A stretch of DNA of 64,000 nucleotides from Solobacterium sp. Lineage in GTDB: Bacteria > Bacillota_I > Bacilli_A > Erysipelotrichales > Erysipelotrichaceae. The DNA is taken from positions 1-64,000 of the forward strand of contig JAKVKC010000008.1 in NCBI GenBank assembly GCA_022486705.1, in the 5' to 3' direction. The first letter of the stretch is position 1; each line of letters begins with the position of its first letter. Under the pieces are notes generated by a model that saw only the letters and a program-made list of their open reading frames with translations, had not been told where the DNA came from and searched no databases. A program made the position numbers and the translations under genes. This document shows, piece by piece, positions 18,763-27,043 of the stretch.

Positions 18763-18990
18763 ATGACAGTACAGATCATGAAAAAAGGAATCAAAGTAAA
18801 AAAAGGGCAGACCGCAATGGATGCGCTGCGCCAGGGAGTTCCGCATTGGATCCATCACACTGTTAAGAACGACAGCTATGTTGACGGTGTCATGTATCTG
18901 CCGCAGTGTGAATGCAGTGAATGCGGCTATGTCAGCAACCAGGAAAAGAAAGTATGTCCGCACTGCGGTGCCAAAATGGTGAATTGGTGA
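18763..18990 (+). CDS. Small zinc-ribbon protein
   Basis: A 75-residue basic protein. The C-terminal half has ECSECG and CPHCG, two paired cysteine knuckles that should hold one zinc. It starts 10 bases after mgtE, with GAGG as ribosome site, and is followed by a terminator, so it is cotranscribed with mgtE. No named function is recognised; a role in protein or nucleic-acid binding is possible. Confidence 0.75.
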   Translation: MTVQIMKKGIKVKKGQTAMDALRQGVPHWIHHTVKNDSYVDGVMYLPQCECSECGYVSNQEKKVCPHCGAKMVNW

Positions 18991-19017
18991 AGGAGCGAAA
19001 GCTCTTTTTCTTTTTTA
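18990..19017. terminator. Terminator between the mgtE operon and the convergent methyltransferase-like gene
   Basis: AAGGAGC, loop GAAA, GCTCTTT, then a long T-rich run (TTCTTTTTT). Confidence 0.8.
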
Positions 19018-20034
19018 TTGCTGCGCTAAGATGGCACGGACTGTCGCAGTATCATACATATAGAACTGCAGCTGGGAAGGATCATGAATGACCACATCCA
19101 TGGCATCAAAATATTTCTGTATCTTATGCATCAGATGAGCATAATGCGGATTGATGGATATTTTATGATGATGAAGCTGTGCATCAAAGAAAAGAAAGAT
19201 CAATGTCCACATGATCTCAAAGCAGCTGTCTTCGATCCAGAAGTCTGTTTTATCTAAAGGCTCATTATCCTGCATCAGGAGCTTTTCAATGCAGGATAAG
19301 CCATCAATCGAGCTCTGCCAAATATCCGTAAAGACATAGTCATACTGAGACAGATGCTCTTGGCGGTAATAGGCGAAAGCATCTCCTTCAATAATGGTCA
19401 CTTTCTTATTCTGCGGAAACTGCGGATACAGAAAACGATTGAACATTTCAATGACCTGGGAACTGCTTTCAATGCATGTTACGGTATCTACGCGGGGATT
19501 CATGAGCGCCATATAGATGAAGTATCCGATGCCCAGACCGAAGGTCAGTACATTGCCATGTGCTTTTGCGGCTGGGACATCATTGGTCGCTGCTTCACTT
19601 GGCGCATCCATCATCCAATCCCTGTCGTCCTGATATAAATAAATAGCATCAAAATTGCGATCCATCGCTCTGAGCTTCATCCAATCATTCAATTCTCTTT
19701 TTGGGTCTTTCTGAATGCAGTCGGTATTGAATAATTCATGCCCAGCTGTATTTTCAGTCTGATAGGAAAAATGCTCATTCTTAACAAGATCCAAAGAAAC
19801 ATGCGAATGATAGCTGGATCTTTCCCATGCATCAGCAGATAAGAATAGAGAAGGCCAAGTATTGATATCGCCCTGAAATTCAGCAAAGCCGGCGTCATGC
19901 ATGGCTGCCTGGATCTTGGCTTCATTTGCTTTGGTCGCATGCATGCCGAGAAAACTGTTTTTGTCATCCGACTGAAGATGACTGCGGCAGCGGCTGCAGA
20001 AAGCTTCGATCTCTTTTGTTGATTGGATTTCCAT
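19015..20034 (-). CDS. Methyltransferase-fold (spermidine-synthase-like) protein
   Basis: About 339 residues from ATG 20034 (349 if ATG 20064 is used; neither has a Shine-Dalgarno sequence). The centre shows a Rossmann/SAM-binding pattern: a glycine loop LTFGLGIGYFIYMA, an acidic strand end VTCIESSSQVI, VTIIEGDAFAYY, and YDYVFTDIWQS, in the order seen in spermidine-synthase-like methyltransferases. The N-terminal 130 and C-terminal 90 residues are not recognised. TGCTACAAT lies 6 bases before ATG 20034, which would make the mRNA leaderless. Substrate unknown. Confidence 0.72.
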   Translation of the reverse strand: MEIQSTKEIEAFCSRCRSHLQSDDKNSFLGMHATKANEAKIQAAMHDAGFAEFQGDINTWPSLFLSADAWERSSYHSHVSLDLVKNEHFSYQTENTAGHELFNTDCIQKDPKRELNDWMKLRAMDRNFDAIYLYQDDRDWMMDAPSEAATNDVPAAKAHGNVLTFGLGIGYFIYMALMNPRVDTVTCIESSSQVIEMFNRFLYPQFPQNKKVTIIEGDAFAYYRQEHLSQYDYVFTDIWQSSIDGLSCIEKLLMQDNEPLDKTDFWIEDSCFEIMWTLIFLFFDAQLHHHKISINPHYAHLMHKIQKYFDAMDVVIHDPSQLQFYMYDTATVRAILAQQ

Positions 20035-20040
20035 GGGACT

Positions 20041-20076
20041 ATTGTAGCATGTCCGCAATGTCATATATGCTATAAT
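20041..20076. promoter_or_regulatory. Divergent extended -10 promoters for surE and the methyltransferase-like gene
   Basis: On the plus strand TGCTATAAT (20068-20076) precedes surE, whose ATG is 22 bases on. On the minus strand TGCTACAAT (20049-20041) points at the methyltransferase-like gene. The two overlap back to back within 36 bases. Neither has a good -35, consistent with extended -10 recognition. Confidence 0.6.
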
Positions 20077-20097
20077 ATGCCGCAGGGAGAATAAAAG

Positions 20098-20874
20098 ATG
20101 CGTATTTTATTAGCAAATGATGATGGCATTGATGCCAAAGGCATCGCTGCCTTAGTGGATATTCTGAAAAATGATCATGAAGTCTATGTTGCTGCACCGC
20201 ACCGTCAGCGGAGCGGCTACAGTCACTCGATAACCTATTTTATCCGCCATCGGAAAGCATGGCGCCGTGAGATGGAGGGTACGGCAGGGGCATGGGCAAT
20301 CGATGCAACGCCAGCAGACTGTGTCTATTATGGCTGTTTTGCGTTCTTAAAGCAGCTGCCTGATCTGATTATCACCGGTATCAATCAAGGTGAGAATCTA
20401 TCTACTGACTGTATTTATTCCGGTACAGTAGGAGCTGCATCGGAAGGCATCATTCTGGGCATTCCGTCCATTGCTGTTTCTTTATGTTCCTATACAAGTG
20501 AAGATTATGAAGCGGCTGCCAAAGCAGTGCGGAAGATCATTCCTTACTATATGAAAGATCCGCATCGCTTGGAGTATCTGCTGAATATCAATGTGCCGGC
20601 TCTTCCTTACGAAGAGCTCAAGGGATACCGCATAACTCAGATTGAAGGAAGCCGAAGCTATGAGAAGCCGGTTGAAGTCCTTGATCAGAAGGATGGTTCA
20701 CTGCTGCTCGTATGCGATCAGGTGCCGATGACATCTTCGCATATGCTCAATACTCTGGCAGGGGATGTGACAGCGGTCAGAAACGGCTATGTCTCAATTA
20801 CGCCGCTGGACAATGAAACAACGAACTTAGATCAGATGAAGAATATGAAGGGATATGAAGATATTCCCTTCTGA
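20098..20874 (+). CDS. surE: 5'/3'-nucleotidase SurE
   Basis: A 258-residue metal-dependent nucleotidase that dephosphorylates nucleoside 5' and 3' monophosphates. The N-terminal MRILLANDDGIDAKGI has the metal-binding NDDG, followed by PHRQRSGYSHSIT and the signature ITGINQGENLSTDCIYSGTVGAASEG. The length is typical. AGGGAG precedes the ATG. It is followed 17 bases later by a permease gene, probably cotranscribed. Confidence 0.95.
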   Translation: MRILLANDDGIDAKGIAALVDILKNDHEVYVAAPHRQRSGYSHSITYFIRHRKAWRREMEGTAGAWAIDATPADCVYYGCFAFLKQLPDLIITGINQGENLSTDCIYSGTVGAASEGIILGIPSIAVSLCSYTSEDYEAAAKAVRKIIPYYMKDPHRLEYLLNINVPALPYEELKGYRITQIEGSRSYEKPVEVLDQKDGSLLLVCDQVPMTSSHMLNTLAGDVTAVRNGYVSITPLDNETTNLDQMKNMKGYEDIPF

Positions 20875-20891
20875 AAGAAGGAGAGGCTCAC

Positions 20892-22160
20892 ATGATTCCA
20901 GCATTGATCATATTTATCATCATGTATGCACTGCTGCTTGCTCTGCCGGATAAGCGCTATATTACGGCTTTGGCGGCGGCTGCAGTTTTCATTGTTACCG
21001 GCATTCTGCCGATCCAGAAAGTGATCGGGGCAGTAGAATGGAATGTCATCCTGATGTTAGCAGGAACAATGATGGTCGTTGAACTGTTCATTGAAAGCAG
21101 AATGCCTGCCCGCATGGCGGAGCAGCTGCTGAAGATCGTACCGAATATTCAATGGGCAATTGTTGCTTTAGCTTTGTTCGCTGGTCTGGTCTCTGCTTTT
21201 GTGGACAATGTTGCTACTGTGCTGATGGTCGCACCGATCGGTTTGGCAGTCGCTAAGAAACTGCATACAAATCCAATCCCAGTGATCATTTCGATTGCGG
21301 TATCTTCCAACCTGCAGGGCGCTGCGACCTTGGTCGGCGATACGACCAGTATTCTTCTGGGCGGCTATGCAAATATGAGCTTCAATGATTTCTTCTGGTT
21401 CATGGGACGGCCAGGCATTGCTTTCTCTGTTGAAGCGGGTGCTCTGCTGACGATTCCTGTTCTTCTGTTCCTTTTCCGCAAAGAAAAAGATAAGGTAGAT
21501 GCGGATGCTGAGACGAAAGTCGATGACAAAGTGCCGACCTTCTTAATGTTCGGTGTCATCGCTGCTCTGATCTTTGCTTCGCAGTTCCCGAATAAGCCGG
21601 AGCTGACCAATGGCTTTATCTGCATTGGCTTCGCTGCTTTCGGCATTCTTTACCGCGTTATCCGTGAAAAGAGCACAGATGTGATCGCCCGTATCTTCAA
21701 AGCAGTTGATTATCATACATTGCTGCTCTTGATTGGATTGTTCATTGTTATTGGAGGCATCAGCGAAGCCGGTGTGATATCGGCAATTGCGGATCTGTTT
21801 GTTAAGATCGGCGGCAATTCCCTGTTCCTGATGTATACGCTGATCGTATTTGCATCGGTGTTCATTTCTGCTTTTGTTGATAATATCCCGTACGTTGCGA
21901 CAATGCTTCCCGTCGTGCAGGGGATTGCAGTATCCATGGGCGTTGAACCATACGTTCTGTACTACGGCCTGCTGATCGGTGCAACGCTGGGAGGAAACCT
22001 GACACCTGTCGGTGCTTCGGCAAATATTGCCGGCATCGGTATCCTGCAGAAGGATGGCTATGAAGTGTCCACAACAGACTACCTGAAAATCGGTGTTCCG
22101 TTTACACTGGTCGCGGTTGCGGCTGGATATATTGTCAACTGGCTGATCTGGGGAATGTGA
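20892..22160 (+). CDS. ArsB/NhaD/CitM-type permease
   Basis: A 422-residue protein with about eleven membrane helices in two inverted halves. Each half has a conserved AFVDNVATVLMVAPI-like segment (SAFVDNVATV near 100 and SAFVDNIPYVATMLP near 325) and the second half has GATLGGNLTPVGASANI, characteristic of the ArsB/NhaD (ion transporter) superfamily. Substrate could be Na+/H+, citrate or another anion. No ars genes are nearby, so arsenite is not favoured. Confidence 0.85.
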   Translation: MIPALIIFIIMYALLLALPDKRYITALAAAAVFIVTGILPIQKVIGAVEWNVILMLAGTMMVVELFIESRMPARMAEQLLKIVPNIQWAIVALALFAGLVSAFVDNVATVLMVAPIGLAVAKKLHTNPIPVIISIAVSSNLQGAATLVGDTTSILLGGYANMSFNDFFWFMGRPGIAFSVEAGALLTIPVLLFLFRKEKDKVDADAETKVDDKVPTFLMFGVIAALIFASQFPNKPELTNGFICIGFAAFGILYRVIREKSTDVIARIFKAVDYHTLLLLIGLFIVIGGISEAGVISAIADLFVKIGGNSLFLMYTLIVFASVFISAFVDNIPYVATMLPVVQGIAVSMGVEPYVLYYGLLIGATLGGNLTPVGASANIAGIGILQKDGYEVSTTDYLKIGVPFTLVAVAAGYIVNWLIWGM

Positions 22161-22243
22161 GCATAAAAGACATACCTTCCGATAGCACTGTGTTTTATGC
22201 GCCTGGAACTATTCCAGCTTCTAAAAAAGAATTGCAAATAAAG

Positions 22244-22272
22244 TTGCATTCCCAAGGGATGTTTGTTATTAT
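22244..22272 (+). promoter_or_regulatory. Promoter of the tRNA cluster
   Basis: TTGCAT (22244-22249), 17 bases, TATTAT (22267-22272), 26 bases before the first tRNA. Confidence 0.65.
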
Positions 22273-22297
22273 ATTTGAGCACTGTTTAACAGCGCAT

Positions 22298-22374
22298 GCG
22301 CCGATAGCTCAACTGGATAGAGCATTTGACTACGAATCAAAAGGTTGCGAGTTCGACTCTTGTTCGGCGCACCA
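22298..22374 (+). tRNA. tRNA-Arg(ACG)
   Basis: Acceptor GCGCCGA/TCGGCGC, anticodon loop CTACGAA on stem TTTGA/TCAAA, CCA encoded. A34 is expected to be deaminated to inosine. Confidence 0.95.
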
Positions 22375-22380
22375 TTATGT

Positions 22381-22457
22381 CGGGATGTAGCACAGCTTGG
22401 TAGTGCACTTGATTTGGGATCAAGGGGTCACAGGTTCGAATCCTGCCATCCCGACCA
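22381..22457 (+). tRNA. tRNA-Pro(TGG)
   Basis: Acceptor CGGGATG/CATCCCG, anticodon loop TTTGGGA on stem CTTGA/TCAAG, CCA encoded. Confidence 0.95.
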
Positions 22458-22464
22458 TTATTGC

Positions 22465-22541
22465 GGCGAGGTAGCTCAGTTGGCTAGAGCAATCGGTTCA
22501 TACCCGGAAGATCGTGAGTTCGAGTCTCACCCTCGCTACCA
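22465..22541 (+). tRNA. tRNA-Met(CAT), elongator
   Basis: Acceptor GGCGAGG/CCTCGCT (G-U end pair), anticodon CAT in TTCATAC, A discriminator, CCA encoded. The overall sequence resembles elongator tRNA-Met. C34 is the expected substrate of TmcAL, encoded at 47495-48607. Confidence 0.92.
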
Positions 22542-22591
22542 TTTGTATTAATGTGTTCGGGCAGATAAAATTTAGATTCTGTTTGTTTCTC

Positions 22592-22665
22592 GGACCCTTA
22601 GCTCAGTTGGTCAGAGCCGTCGGCCCATAACCGACTGGTCGAAGGTTCGAGTCCTTCAGGGTCCA
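22592..22665 (+). tRNA. tRNA-Ile2(CAT), lysidine type
   Basis: Acceptor GGACCCT/AGGGTCC, anticodon loop CCCATAA on stem GTCGG/CCGAC. The acceptor and D-arm match the Bacillus tRNA-Ile2 pattern (GGACC..TTAGCTCAGTTGG), so C34 should become lysidine through TilS and read AUA. The full CCA is not encoded (ACCT follows). Confidence 0.82.
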
Positions 22666-22677
22666 CCTAGTTTTATT

Positions 22678-22768
22678 GGAGGAGTACCCAAGTGGTTGAA
22701 GGGTCCGGTCTTGAAAACCGGTAGGTCGGGAAACTGGCGCCTGGGTTCGAATCCCAGCTCCTCCGCCA
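22678..22768 (+). tRNA. tRNA-Ser(TGA)
   Basis: Acceptor GGAGGAG/CTCCTCC, anticodon loop CTTGAAA on stem CCGGT/ACCGG, long variable arm (TCGGGAAACTGGCGCC region), G discriminator, CCA encoded. Confidence 0.95.
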
Positions 22769-22809
22769 TTATTTGTTTCAAACACATGCATCAAAATCTT
22801 TATTCTTGT

Positions 22810-22886
22810 CGCGAGGTAGAGCAGCCTGGTAGCTCGTCGGGCCCATAACCCGGAGGTCGTTGGTTCAAATCCTTCCCTCGCAACCA
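22810..22886 (+). tRNA. Initiator tRNA-fMet(CAT)
   Basis: The first base C faces A at position 72 (unpaired), and three G-C pairs (GGG/CCC) flank the anticodon loop CCCATAA; both are initiator hallmarks. CCA is encoded. Confidence 0.93.
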
Positions 22887-22888
22887 TT

Positions 22889-22961
<73 letters not shown>

Positions 22962-22965
22962 CCTG

Positions 22966-22992
22966 AAGCTGATTCCGATCAGCTTTTCTTTT
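22966..22992 (+). terminator. Terminator of the tRNA cluster
   Basis: AAGCTGAT, loop TCCG, ATCAGCTT, then TTCTTTT. Confidence 0.85.
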
Positions 22993-23060
22993 GCTTTCAT
23001 GGCAGTATGATATGAATGTACAGCATGCCATACGAAACAGGTTAATTCAGACCTGTTTTT

Positions 23061-23069
23061 TGTTATAAT
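23061..23069 (+). promoter_or_regulatory. Extended -10 promoter directing a leaderless transcript
   Basis: TGTTATAAT ends at 23069 and the ATG of the next gene is at 23077. Transcription would start within a base or so of the ATG, and no ribosome site lies between. Confidence 0.65.
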
Positions 23070-23076
23070 TGAGTCT

Positions 23077-23970
23077 ATGAAAAAAACTTTAATTATTGGA
23101 CCGGTTTTTACCGAGATATTGAATGATGTAGATGAGCTGCCGAAAGGCAATGAAGACTTTATACCGAAGCATACAGAACAGAGAGTGCGCGGCAGCGGAT
23201 ATGAGACGGCTCGGGTGCTGAATGGATTCGGTTTTCCTTATGAGCTGATAGCACCGGCTGGCACTGGTATCTATGGAGACCTGGTGAAAAAGGAATGTGC
23301 AGAGAATCATGTGCCGGTGATTGCCAAGCCGGGCATCAATGGATGCATGTATACTTTGACGGATGCTAAAGGAAAAGAAGGCTACATGTGTGTTCCCGGG
23401 GCGGAATATGAATTTGACCTGGAGGATATTCAGTATATCGATCCAGAAGAGATTTCTTTGGCAGCTGTCTTTGGATCAATGCTGACAGGAGAGAATGCAT
23501 CCGACCTGATTCAGGCATTGGATGATCTGAATCAGCCCATCCTGTTCATTCCGGAAAATCGCGGGGATGAGATCGACGAAGAAATACTGAAAGAGATGCT
23601 TGCGCTGCAGCCGCAGCTGTTCTTAACTGACAGTGAAGCATATTTCATTGCTGGGGCATGCACGAATGATATGAAAGAAACAGCGGATGCTTTATATCGA
23701 GAAAGCGAAGCAGCAGTCATGATCTATCAGGAGCAGGAAGGAATCTATACAGAAGATGGCGATGAGCCGGCACTTATTCCCTGTCATAGAAAGATCCAGC
23801 TCAATATGCTGACGGCTGGCTATATGGCAGCCATTACAGCAGGAATATCACGGCAGAGTGCACTGCGCTATGCTGTCAGCTTCGCGGAAGACTGCGGCAG
23901 GGCTATGCCGGACAGCAGCCTCTTTGAAAGAGAAAAAAGACAGCTGGCCAAAATGATCTTAGGAAAGTAG
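23077..23970 (+). CDS. PfkB-fold sugar-kinase homologue lacking the catalytic Asp
   Basis: A 297-residue protein with the ribokinase/PfkB layout: an N-terminal strand, VRGSGYETARVLNGFG (38-53, the GG-type substrate motif), GTGIYGDLVKKE near 62-73, and a late ATP-site region. The PfkB signature DTxGAGDxF should lie at 242-253 but reads LNMLTAGYMAAI, so the catalytic base Asp is Gly248. It is either a non-catalytic homologue or an unusual kinase. The likely leaderless start is ATG 23077. It precedes a P-type ATPase by 4 bases and is cotranscribed. Confidence 0.78.
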   Translation: MKKTLIIGPVFTEILNDVDELPKGNEDFIPKHTEQRVRGSGYETARVLNGFGFPYELIAPAGTGIYGDLVKKECAENHVPVIAKPGINGCMYTLTDAKGKEGYMCVPGAEYEFDLEDIQYIDPEEISLAAVFGSMLTGENASDLIQALDDLNQPILFIPENRGDEIDEEILKEMLALQPQLFLTDSEAYFIAGACTNDMKETADALYRESEAAVMIYQEQEGIYTEDGDEPALIPCHRKIQLNMLTAGYMAAITAGISRQSALRYAVSFAEDCGRAMPDSSLFEREKRQLAKMILGK

Positions 23971-23974
23971 GTAT

Positions 23975-26320
23975 ATGTACAGCGGATTAAGCAATCAGGA
24001 AGTACAGAAAAAGAAAGAACAGGGACTGATCAATGGGCAGACCAGACGGATGTCCCGTTCTTATAAAGAAATTGTTAAAGCGAATACACTGACATATTTT
24101 AACTTTGTCAATATTGTTCTTTTTATTGTCGTCTGTTTTACCGGTCAGCTGAACAATGCTTTATTCATTCTGACGATGATAGCCAACACATGCATTGGCA
24201 TCTTCCAGGAGATCAAATCAAAGAAGCTCTTGGACCAGATGGCAATCCTGGTGGTGACAAAGGTCGAAGCCAAGCGCGAAGGTACATGGAGCGAGATCCC
24301 GGTCTCTGAGATCGTGCTGGATGATCTGATCAATTTGGATGCAGGCGATCAGGTGCCTGTTGACGGAGATGTAGAAGAAGGATATCTGGAAGTCAACGAG
24401 AGCATGCTGACGGGCGAATCCAATACGGTGATCAAACAGGCAGGAGACCATGTTTATGCCGGCACCATTATCACTTCCGGCAAAGCAAGTGCGCATGTAA
24501 CAAAAGTTGGAAAAAACTGCTTGGCTTCGCAGATCATGGCCGAAGCGCAGAAAGAAAAGAAAGCAGAATCCAAACTTCACAACGATCTGAATAAACTGAT
24601 CCGAGTGATCTCTTTTGCCATCATTCCGCTTGGCATTGTTCTGTACCTTGTACAGAAGAATGGGCTCGGCATGGATTGGCAGGATTCGATTCTGAAGACA
24701 GTTGCAGCCGTTGTTGGCATGATCCCAGAGGGACTTGTTGTCCTGACATCCATTGCATTGGCTGTTTCTGTCATCCGTCTTTCACGGCAGAAAGTATTGG
24801 TGCAGGATCTGTTCTCTATTGAGTCTTTAGCGCGCGTTGATACGATCTGCTTGGATAAGACCGGTACACTGACACAGGGGACAATGAAAGTGACATCTGT
24901 ACGGCCGCTGCTCAATGCCCAACCGGATCAGGTCAAAGATCTTATGGGCTCCTATTTGAATGGAATGGAAAAGCCGAATGCGACTTCACGCGCCATGATT
25001 GATTTCTTTGGTACCAATTCGCATTATGCGAAAGATAAAATACTGCCATTCTCTTCCGACAGAAAATATGCCGGTGCGGCTCTGCACAATCAGGGAAGCA
25101 TCTATGTCGGTGCGGTCAATTTCCTTTTCCCAAAAGGATGCCCCGCAGCCAATGCATATCTGCAGGAACATACGGCCAATGGTGAGCGCGTGATCATTAT
25201 TGCTCACAGCGATGAAGCCATCGGTGAAAGGCTCCCGGAAGATCTGGAACCATTGGCTATGGTCGCTATCAAGGATGTTCTCAGAGATCATGTCGAAGAT
25301 ATCATGCAGTATTTCCAAAAACAGAATGTAGATATCAGAGTCATCTCCGGCGATGATCCTGCGACGGTCTCTGCTTTGGCAAAACAGGCTGGGATCCCAT
25401 ATGCAGACCATTATGTCGATATGTCCAAGACTTCTGAGACCATTGAAGAATGTGCTTCGAATTATATGGTCTTCGGACGTGTTCTGCCGGATCAGAAAAA
25501 AGCATTGGTCAAAGCACTGAAGAAGCAGGGACGTACGGTCGCCATGACGGGCGATGGGGTCAATGATGTACCAGCCCTGAAGACAGCCGATGTATCGGTT
25601 GCTATGGCAGCGGGAGCTTCGGCCGCAAAGGACAGTGCCAATATCGTTCTCTTGGATAATGATTTCGGCAGAATGCCGAGCATTGTAGATGAAGGGAGAA
25701 GAGTCATCAACAATATCTCAAGAGCTTCATCAATGTATTTAGTCAAGACCGTCTTCTCCATGCTCCTGAGCATCTACGTTATCTGTCTGGTCAGAGAATA
25801 TCCTTTCCTGCCAGTCCATCTTTCTGTGATCAGTGCCTTTGGCGTCGGCATACCGACTTTCTTCCTGCAGCTGGAACCATCCTTTGAAAAGGTCAGCGGA
25901 AGATTCTTTCCGAATGCTCTGCGCAATTCGGTGCCAAGTGCGATTGCGGTATTCCTGAGTGCGATCCTATGCATGCTGGTCAGAGATGGTTTCTATCTGC
26001 CGAATGAGAGATTCTATGGGATCTTTGTGACCGTGACGAGCTTCATTTATATTTATACGCTGTACCGTGTCTACTATCCGCCGACAAAACTGCGCTGGAC
26101 GGTCTTTGCGGCTATGGGCATCTGTATGATCCTGGTGTTTGTCTTTGCTCATCAGCTGGTCAATGTTGCCTATGCATGGATCGATCTTGTGGTCATTCTA
26201 CCGATGATGGCATTGGAACCATTTCTGATTGCTTTCATTGCCAGGATCTATGATGCCATCGGTGATTTCTTTGCATCGATCTTAGATTTCTTTTACAGCA
26301 GGTTCCATCATGAAGGATAA
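23975..26320 (+). CDS. P-type cation-transporting ATPase (CtpE-like)
   Basis: A 781-residue pump with all P-type landmarks: the actuator TGES (146-149), PEGL in the fourth membrane helix (251-254), phosphorylated Asp294 in DKTGTLT, and the hinge GDGVND near 513-518. It has eight to ten membrane helices. PEGL and the overall short form resemble the CtpE group, for which Ca2+ transport has been shown in mycobacteria; no heavy-metal domain or CPC motif is present. The ion is inferred. It overlaps the next gene by 11 bases. Confidence 0.88.
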   Translation: MYSGLSNQEVQKKKEQGLINGQTRRMSRSYKEIVKANTLTYFNFVNIVLFIVVCFTGQLNNALFILTMIANTCIGIFQEIKSKKLLDQMAILVVTKVEAKREGTWSEIPVSEIVLDDLINLDAGDQVPVDGDVEEGYLEVNESMLTGESNTVIKQAGDHVYAGTIITSGKASAHVTKVGKNCLASQIMAEAQKEKKAESKLHNDLNKLIRVISFAIIPLGIVLYLVQKNGLGMDWQDSILKTVAAVVGMIPEGLVVLTSIALAVSVIRLSRQKVLVQDLFSIESLARVDTICLDKTGTLTQGTMKVTSVRPLLNAQPDQVKDLMGSYLNGMEKPNATSRAMIDFFGTNSHYAKDKILPFSSDRKYAGAALHNQGSIYVGAVNFLFPKGCPAANAYLQEHTANGERVIIIAHSDEAIGERLPEDLEPLAMVAIKDVLRDHVEDIMQYFQKQNVDIRVISGDDPATVSALAKQAGIPYADHYVDMSKTSETIEECASNYMVFGRVLPDQKKALVKALKKQGRTVAMTGDGVNDVPALKTADVSVAMAAGASAAKDSANIVLLDNDFGRMPSIVDEGRRVINNISRASSMYLVKTVFSMLLSIYVICLVREYPFLPVHLSVISAFGVGIPTFFLQLEPSFEKVSGRFFPNALRNSVPSAIAVFLSAILCMLVRDGFYLPNERFYGIFVTVTSFIYIYTLYRVYYPPTKLRWTVFAAMGICMILVFVFAHQLVNVAYAWIDLVVILPMMALEPFLIAFIARIYDAIGDFFASILDFFYSRFHHEG

Positions 26321-26846
26321 GCATGTGCCGGATCTGCCGATGATCGAATATATCATGCATGCAAATCAGAAAAAGGGAAATCATAAGATCTATCTGTTCC
26401 TGGATTTTGATGGAGTGATCAATGTGTTCTGTCAGGAAGGAACAGAGGCATATAAAAAGAAGATCAAAGAATCAGGCAGTTCTTTTGATTTCGCTGATCG
26501 GAAAGCAGTGGAGCGGCTGAACCGTTTCTGCGAGGATTATCCGGTGCAGGTGATTATTTCTTCTTCCTGGCGCTTTGGCCGGCTGAAGGGATGCACTGCT
26601 TACTTAAAGCAAGCTGGTCTCAAAGATGAAAAGATCATTGCAGATACGACGCAGACGGCTTCTTTTCAGGAAAGAGAAGCAGATATTGAACAGTATCTTT
26701 TAGCTCATCCCGACTTCAGCGGCTTCCTGATCTTTGATGATATGGATATGCCTCATTTTGAAGATTATCTTGTTCAAACTGATCCATTTAAGGGCTGGAA
26801 TGCAGAAAGAGATCGCGCTGCGCGCAGAATCGTTAAAAAATTCTAG
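26310..26846 (+). CDS. HAD-fold hydrolase domain protein (Swiss-army-knife RNA-repair type)
   Basis: A 178-residue protein. LFLDFDGVINVF near 24-35 gives the HAD nucleophile and acid (DFD), VIISSSWRF near 76-84 motif II, and FLIFDDMDMPHF near 140-151 the metal-binding acidic pair. This pattern fits the small HAD domain seen in SAK-type RNA repair proteins, which I recognise only in general terms. It overlaps the ATPase gene and is followed by the tRNA-Leu promoter. Confidence 0.72.
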   Translation: MKDKHVPDLPMIEYIMHANQKKGNHKIYLFLDFDGVINVFCQEGTEAYKKKIKESGSSFDFADRKAVERLNRFCEDYPVQVIISSSWRFGRLKGCTAYLKQAGLKDEKIIADTTQTASFQEREADIEQYLLAHPDFSGFLIFDDMDMPHFEDYLVQTDPFKGWNAERDRAARRIVKKF

Positions 26847-26872
26847 ACATTTCGGCATCTCTTAGGTATAAT
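26844..26872 (+). promoter_or_regulatory. Promoter of tRNA-Leu
   Basis: TAGACA (26844-26849), 17 bases, TATAAT (26867-26872). The -35 overlaps the stop of the HAD gene. Confidence 0.75.
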
Positions 26873-26885
26873 CATTCTTGCTGAT

Positions 26886-26970
26886 GCGGATATGGCGGAA
26901 TTGGCAGACGCGCTAGTTTCAGGTACTAGTGGGGCGACCCGTGCTGGTTCAAATCCAGTTATCCGCACCA
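26886..26970 (+). tRNA. tRNA-Leu(CAG)
   Basis: Acceptor GCGGATA/TATCCGC, anticodon loop TTCAGGT on stem CTAGT/ACTAG, class II variable arm, CCA encoded. Confidence 0.95.
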
Positions 26971-26976
26971 TAAGAA

Positions 26977-27007
26977 AAGTTCACTTTAAGAAGTGAGCTT
27001 TTTTTTT
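26977..27007 (+). terminator. Terminator of tRNA-Leu
   Basis: AAGTTCACTT, loop TAAG, AAGTGAGCTT (one T-G pair), with a continuous T run to 27007. Confidence 0.9.
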
Positions 27008-27043
27008 GATATGATATATTATGCAGCCAAAAGAGGAAAAGAT

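Noticed and set aside
22161-22218. Inverted repeats GCATAAAA/TTTTATGC and CTGGAA/TTCCAG after the permease gene
   Set aside because: The first has a 24-base loop and the second no T run; evidence is too weak for a terminator call.
22345-22887. ORFs on both strands across the tRNA cluster
   Set aside because: They are made of tRNA sequence, and their translated motifs are well-known false tRNA-derived proteins.
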